NCBI RefSeq assembly: GCF_003933745.1
Contig: NZ_RSEB01000001.1
Location: forward strand, 1 to 64,000
Length of the DNA: 64,000 nucleotides
Direction: 5' to 3'
DNA from: Glycomyces terrestris
Lineage (GTDB): Bacteria > Actinomycetota > Actinomycetes > Mycobacteriales > Micromonosporaceae
Within the stretch, counting starts at the first letter, position 1, and each line of letters starts with the position of its first letter. This document shows positions 60,806 to 64,000 of this stretch, piece after piece. A model generated the notes under the pieces. That model searched no databases. It saw only the letters and a program-made list of their open reading frames with translations, and was not told the origin of the DNA. The position numbers and the translations under genes were made by a program.

Positions 60806-62412
60806 TGCGGGACCGGACGCGCACCTGGTGGTGGCTGGTGCTCATCGGCGCCGTGCCGGCGGCGATGGCCGCCGCGGCGGGCGCGATGGTGTGGTTCACG
60901 GTGTACGCGTTCACGGTCTCGCCCGTGACTGCGGTGCGGATAGCGGCCGCGTTCACGCCGCCGGCGGCCGTCCTGGGCCTGGGGCTGTGGATGCTGGTCG
61001 CACCGGTCGACCGCCCGGTCGCGGGAGTCGCGGTGGCCGAGCGCGACGAGCCGGAGCTGTGGGCGCTGGTGCGCCGGCTCGCGGCCGCCGCGGGAACCGC
61101 GCCGCCGCACCAGATCCGCGTGACCGCGGACGCCGACGCCGCCGTCAGGGAGGACACCCGGCTGCTCGGGCTGGTCGCGACGCGGCGGCACCTGTTCGTC
61201 GGCGCGCCGCTCGTCGCCGCGCTGCGCGCGGGCGAGTTCGCCGCGGTGCTCACGCACGAGTTCGCGCACTACGCCAACCGCGACACCCGGTTCGCGGGCG
61301 CCGCCTACCGGAGCCGCCGCGCCTTCGCGCGGACGGTGGCGGCCGCCGAGCACGGCGACCCGCTCCAGCGGGCGGTGCGGTTCCTGCTGCGGCCCTACGG
61401 ACTGCTGGTGCTCCGCGCGTCGGCGTCGCTGAGCAGGCGGCAGGAGCGGGCGGCCGACGAGGCGGCGGCGCGGGCCACCGGTTCGGCGAACACGGCCGCG
61501 GCGCTGCGCGAGCTCGCCCCGATCGCCCGGTCGTGGGCCGTGTTCCGCCGCGACCACCTGCTGGCCGGCTGGGACGCCGGCTGCCTGCCCGCGGACGCGT
61601 TCACCGGCTACGCCCGGCTGCGGGCCTCGCTCGAAGACGAACTGGAGCGGCTCCGCGCCGCCCCGCCCGCGGGCGGCGAACCGTTCGACACGCACCCGCC
61701 GCTGGACGAGCGGATCGCCGCCGTCGCCGCGCTCGGGGCTCCCGGCCGGGTCCCGGTTCCGGCCGGGCCCGCGCTCGGACTGCTGCGCGACCCGGCCCGG
61801 CTGCTCGACGCCGCCCTGCTCGACGCGCTCGGGCCGGAGGCGCACGCGAAGCGCCGCGTCCCGTGGGCCGAGCTCATCCGGGAAGGGGCCCTCGCCGCCC
61901 TGACCGCGGACGCCGGGGCGGTCCTCGCCGCCGCGGCCGCCGCGACCGGCCGCCCGCCGGCGCCGGAGGCGCTGCTCGACGCGCTCGACGCCGGGCTGCT
62001 GCTCGAACTCGGCGCCGACCCGGCCGCGGCGCCGCCGCTGCCGGACCCGCCCCGCGTGCGGCGCGAACGGGCCCGGCTGTCCGTCCGCAAGGGATTGCAC
62101 GGGGCCGTGGTCCTCGCCCTCGACGCCGCGGGCGCCGTGTCCTGGCGCGAGTCCTGGCCCGGGCCCGGGGCCGCCGTGATGGACGAGCGCCTCCGGGCGG
62201 CCCTCCCTGATCTGGTCGACGCCGCCGTCGCCGATCCCCCGCGCACCGCGCCCCTGCGGGCGCTCCTCGAATCGATCCGACCACCCGCTGAAAGGCCGCA
62301 CCATGGCACTGCTGCTGAAGACCAAGACCCGCGTCCTGATGGCGATGCGCAAGGACGCCAAGCACCGCGGCCTGTCGTTCGCGACGTACATGGAGGTCGT
62401 GACCGCCCCTGA
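60805..62412 (+). CDS. M48 family membrane metalloprotease
   Basis: A 535-residue protein with two N-terminal membrane spans (residues 9-33 and 43-63) and the zinc motif HEFAH at 151-155, with a later SRRQERAADEAAAR segment supplying the third ligand, as in HtpX/Ste24-type M48 peptidases. The last 36 codons overlap the next gene in another frame and look like read-through without conserved sequence, so the functional end may be earlier (see findings). Likely degrades damaged or signalling membrane proteins. Confidence 0.85.
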   Translation: MRDRTRTWWWLVLIGAVPAAMAAAAGAMVWFTVYAFTVSPVTAVRIAAAFTPPAAVLGLGLWMLVAPVDRPVAGVAVAERDEPELWALVRRLAAAAGTAPPHQIRVTADADAAVREDTRLLGLVATRRHLFVGAPLVAALRAGEFAAVLTHEFAHYANRDTRFAGAAYRSRRAFARTVAAAEHGDPLQRAVRFLLRPYGLLVLRASASLSRRQERAADEAAARATGSANTAAALRELAPIARSWAVFRRDHLLAGWDAGCLPADAFTGYARLRASLEDELERLRAAPPAGGEPFDTHPPLDERIAAVAALGAPGRVPVPAGPALGLLRDPARLLDAALLDALGPEAHAKRRVPWAELIREGALAALTADAGAVLAAAAAATGRPPAPEALLDALDAGLLLELGADPAAAPPLPDPPRVRRERARLSVRKGLHGAVVLALDAAGAVSWRESWPGPGAAVMDERLRAALPDLVDAAVADPPRTAPLRALLESIRPPAERPHHGTAAEDQDPRPDGDAQGRQAPRPVVRDVHGGRDRP

Positions 62413-63436
62413 GATGATCGAACTCATCCGCGGGGTCGACCCGACCGCCAACCCGGCCGAGATCGTGCCCGGCCTGCCTGACATCCCCGCCGTCGACGTC
62501 ACCCGGTTCGGCCTGCCGCCGATCGAGGCGCTGAGCACGGACCTGAGCCTGCCCGTCCCGGTGCTCGCCGCGGCCGTCGGCGCCGCCCGGGCCGGCGACT
62601 GGCGGCCCGCCGCGGACCTGCTCGAACGCAGCTACGGCGACTGGGCGATGCGCGCCGCCGCCGTCCACGCCCTCGGCGAGGCCGCGGCCGACGACGCGCG
62701 CTGGCTCGGCGCGTGGCGCGCCGCGGCCGGCGAGAACCGGCACCTGGCCGCCGTCGACGCCCACGGACTGCTCTGGCTCGCATGGAAGCTGCGCGGCAGC
62801 GCCCAGCCGGACCAGACCGCCGCCGCTCAGCACGAGGCGTTCTATTCGACGCTCGAACGCTCCGAGGCCGCCGCGCACCACGCGAGCCGGCTCGCGCCGG
62901 AGGACCCGACGCCGTGGTTCACGCTCGTGACGCTGGCGCGCGGCCGCGGCTACGACGCCGAGACGTTCGCGTCCGTCTGGCGCGAGCTCCAGGCCCGCGA
63001 CCCGCTGCACCGGGCCGGCCACGAGTTCGCCGCCATGTACCTGTCCCCGGAGGACGGACCGGGCTCGTACGATCCGCTGTTCGCGTTCGCCGAGCGCGCC
63101 GCCGCCGCGTCCCCCTCACTGGCGTTCCTGGTCCTCCAGGCGGCGGTCGACTACGAGGACCGCGACGAGGCGATCTGGCGCGACGCCCGGGTGCTGCACG
63201 CGCTCGAGACCGTCCTGCACCGGCTCTCGACCCCCGCCGGCGCGAGCGGCGTGTTCGCCAACGGCGACCGGCACTGGGCGGCGTACGCGCTCGTCAGCGC
63301 CGGCCGCGGCGCGGCCGCGATCCCGCTGTTCGCGCAGCTCGGCACCGACGTCTCGGCCCGCCCCTGGCAGGACTACAACGACGCGGCAATCGCGGTCTTC
63401 GACAGCTTCCGGCGGCGGGCCTGCGCGGCGGCGTGA
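62303..63436 (+). CDS. Hypothetical protein downstream of M48 protease
   Basis: A 377-residue soluble helical protein, rich in Ala, with AHHASRLAPEDPTPWFTLVTLARGRGYDAETFASVWRELQARDP, reminiscent of TPR-like helical repeats. No signal or membrane span. GAAAGG precedes the ATG. It starts inside the M48 gene (110-bp overlap), so it is translated from the same mRNA. Function unknown; a partner or adaptor for the protease is plausible. Confidence 0.75.
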   Translation: MALLLKTKTRVLMAMRKDAKHRGLSFATYMEVVTAPEMIELIRGVDPTANPAEIVPGLPDIPAVDVTRFGLPPIEALSTDLSLPVPVLAAAVGAARAGDWRPAADLLERSYGDWAMRAAAVHALGEAAADDARWLGAWRAAAGENRHLAAVDAHGLLWLAWKLRGSAQPDQTAAAQHEAFYSTLERSEAAAHHASRLAPEDPTPWFTLVTLARGRGYDAETFASVWRELQARDPLHRAGHEFAAMYLSPEDGPGSYDPLFAFAERAAAASPSLAFLVLQAAVDYEDRDEAIWRDARVLHALETVLHRLSTPAGASGVFANGDRHWAAYALVSAGRGAAAIPLFAQLGTDVSARPWQDYNDAAIAVFDSFRRRACAAA

Positions 63437-63461
63437 ACCGCCCCCGCCTCCCGGCCCGCTG

Positions 63462-64000
63462 TCACGAAGCGGCCCAACCTGACGCGAGGAAGTCCAGGGA
63501 GCGGCCGACCTCCGGCACGCTCGCGGGGTGGTTGAGGTGGCCGTGGGTCATGCCGGCGGCCACATAGGACTCGACCGCGACGCCGGCCTCCGCCAGCTGG
63601 CGCTCGAACAGCTCCGCCGAGGGCCGCAGGTCATCGTACTCGGAGACGACGATCCGCGCGGGAGGCAGGCCGTCGAGGCGGCCCGCCCCCGGCAGGGCGT
63701 CCGGCGGGAGGTCGCTGGTGCGCCCGACGTAGTTCCGGACGGCCCACTCGAGGCCGAGCGGGTCGAACCGCCACGGGACGGCGGTCATCTCCGCGCTCAG
63801 GGACGGCGTCAGGGCCGGGACGGGGAAGTGCATCCACGGATAGGCGAGCAGGAGCGCCTCGGGCAGGCGCTCCCCCTCGTCGCGCAGCCGCATCGCGGCC
63901 GCGGCCGCCAGCGCGCCCTCGGCGCTGGCGCCGCCGATCGCGCGCGGGAGGCCGCGGTGGGGCTCCCGGTCGCTCCACCAGTTCCAGGCCGCGTGGACGT
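63462..64000 (-). CDS. Alpha/beta hydrolase, HSL-type esterase (partial at window edge)
   Basis: C-terminal part, with the start beyond 64000. The frame contains GGASAEG (Ser nucleophile, GxSxG-like) from about 63920, then Asp in SEYDDLRPSAELF, and His in GMTHGHLNHP. These are the triad of hormone-sensitive-lipase/carboxylesterase fold-3 proteins. The ATG at 63891 is internal and not the start. Convergent with the gene ending at 63436. Confidence 0.82.
   Translation of the reverse strand, partial: VHAAWNWWSDREPHRGLPRAIGGASAEGALAAAAAMRLRDEGERLPEALLLAYPWMHFPVPALTPSLSAEMTAVPWRFDPLGLEWAVRNYVGRTSDLPPDALPGAGRLDGLPPARIVVSEYDDLRPSAELFERQLAEAGVAVESYVAAGMTHGHLNHPASVPEVGRSLDFLASGWAAS

Noticed and set aside
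59941..62538. Extension of the XRE-NB-ARC protein far upstream
   Set aside because: Overlaps the well-supported M48 operon on the other strand; the HTH domain starts right after the ATG at 59940.

Overview
The window is high-GC DNA of actinobacterial type. Spacing is tight, GTG and TTG starts are common, stop/start overlaps of the ATGA and GTGA kind are frequent, and the families seen (SARP and NB-ARC regulators, TIGR03085, ECF sigma factor with a SnoaL tail, mycothiol-type ArsC, trypco2/NACHT conflict proteins, GH5-ricin cellulase) are typical of streptomycete-like or glycomycete-like soil actinomycetes. The species cannot be fixed from sequence alone. I saw no rRNA, tRNA, insertion sequence, integrase or CRISPR array.

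Layout. 1-10.7 kb: end of a secreted ricin-lectin protein, an alpha/beta hydrolase with an Asp nucleophile, a Tat-exported PHP phosphoesterase, a SARP regulator divergent from a DHA2 exporter with three 11-bp tandem repeats between them, an ECF sigma factor divergent from a tautomerase across nested palindromes, and two small genes. 10.8-14.8 kb: an arsenic island (arsR, flavoprotein with Cys-rich tail, second arsR, acr3, arsC). 14.8-21.6 kb: a TetR/hydrolase pair with two operators, a Cys-rich HTH regulator divergent from folE, a membrane-anchored esterase, a LysE exporter with a B3/B4-domain protein, and a fatty acid desaturase.

22.07-30.07 kb is the most interesting region: a single forward operon of chorismatase, DapC-like aminotransferase, 3-hydroxybenzoate 6-hydroxylase-like monooxygenase, gentisate 1,2-dioxygenase-like bicupin, two ATP-grasp ligases and an MFS exporter, almost all with 4-nt overlaps. 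Read together they suggest that chorismate is turned into 3-hydroxybenzoate, then gentisate, then ring-opened maleylpyruvate, which is transaminated and ligated to other building blocks and exported. I know of no characterised pathway with this logic; the product is inference.

30.08-34.82 kb, opposite strand: a three-gene conflict or defence operon (trypco2, trypsin-NACHT-TPR, DUF4913). 35-47.9 kb: lipoprotein carboxylesterase with a small membrane protein under a TetR operator, orphan FetB-type permease, secreted protein, MMPL transporter, GH5-ricin cellulase, VOC protein/TetR pair with two strong operators, quinone oxidoreductase, CcdA and a CPIC lipoprotein, and a frameshifted SRPBCC gene. 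48-57.4 kb: methyltransferase, LacI regulator with GH39 beta-xylosidase and paired operators, then a five-gene ABC transporter/amidohydrolase operon controlled by a second LacI protein through a 20-bp palindrome. 57.5-64 kb: XRE-NB-ARC-TPR regulator, a three-gene membrane/M48 protease/hypothetical operon, and a truncated esterase at the window edge.
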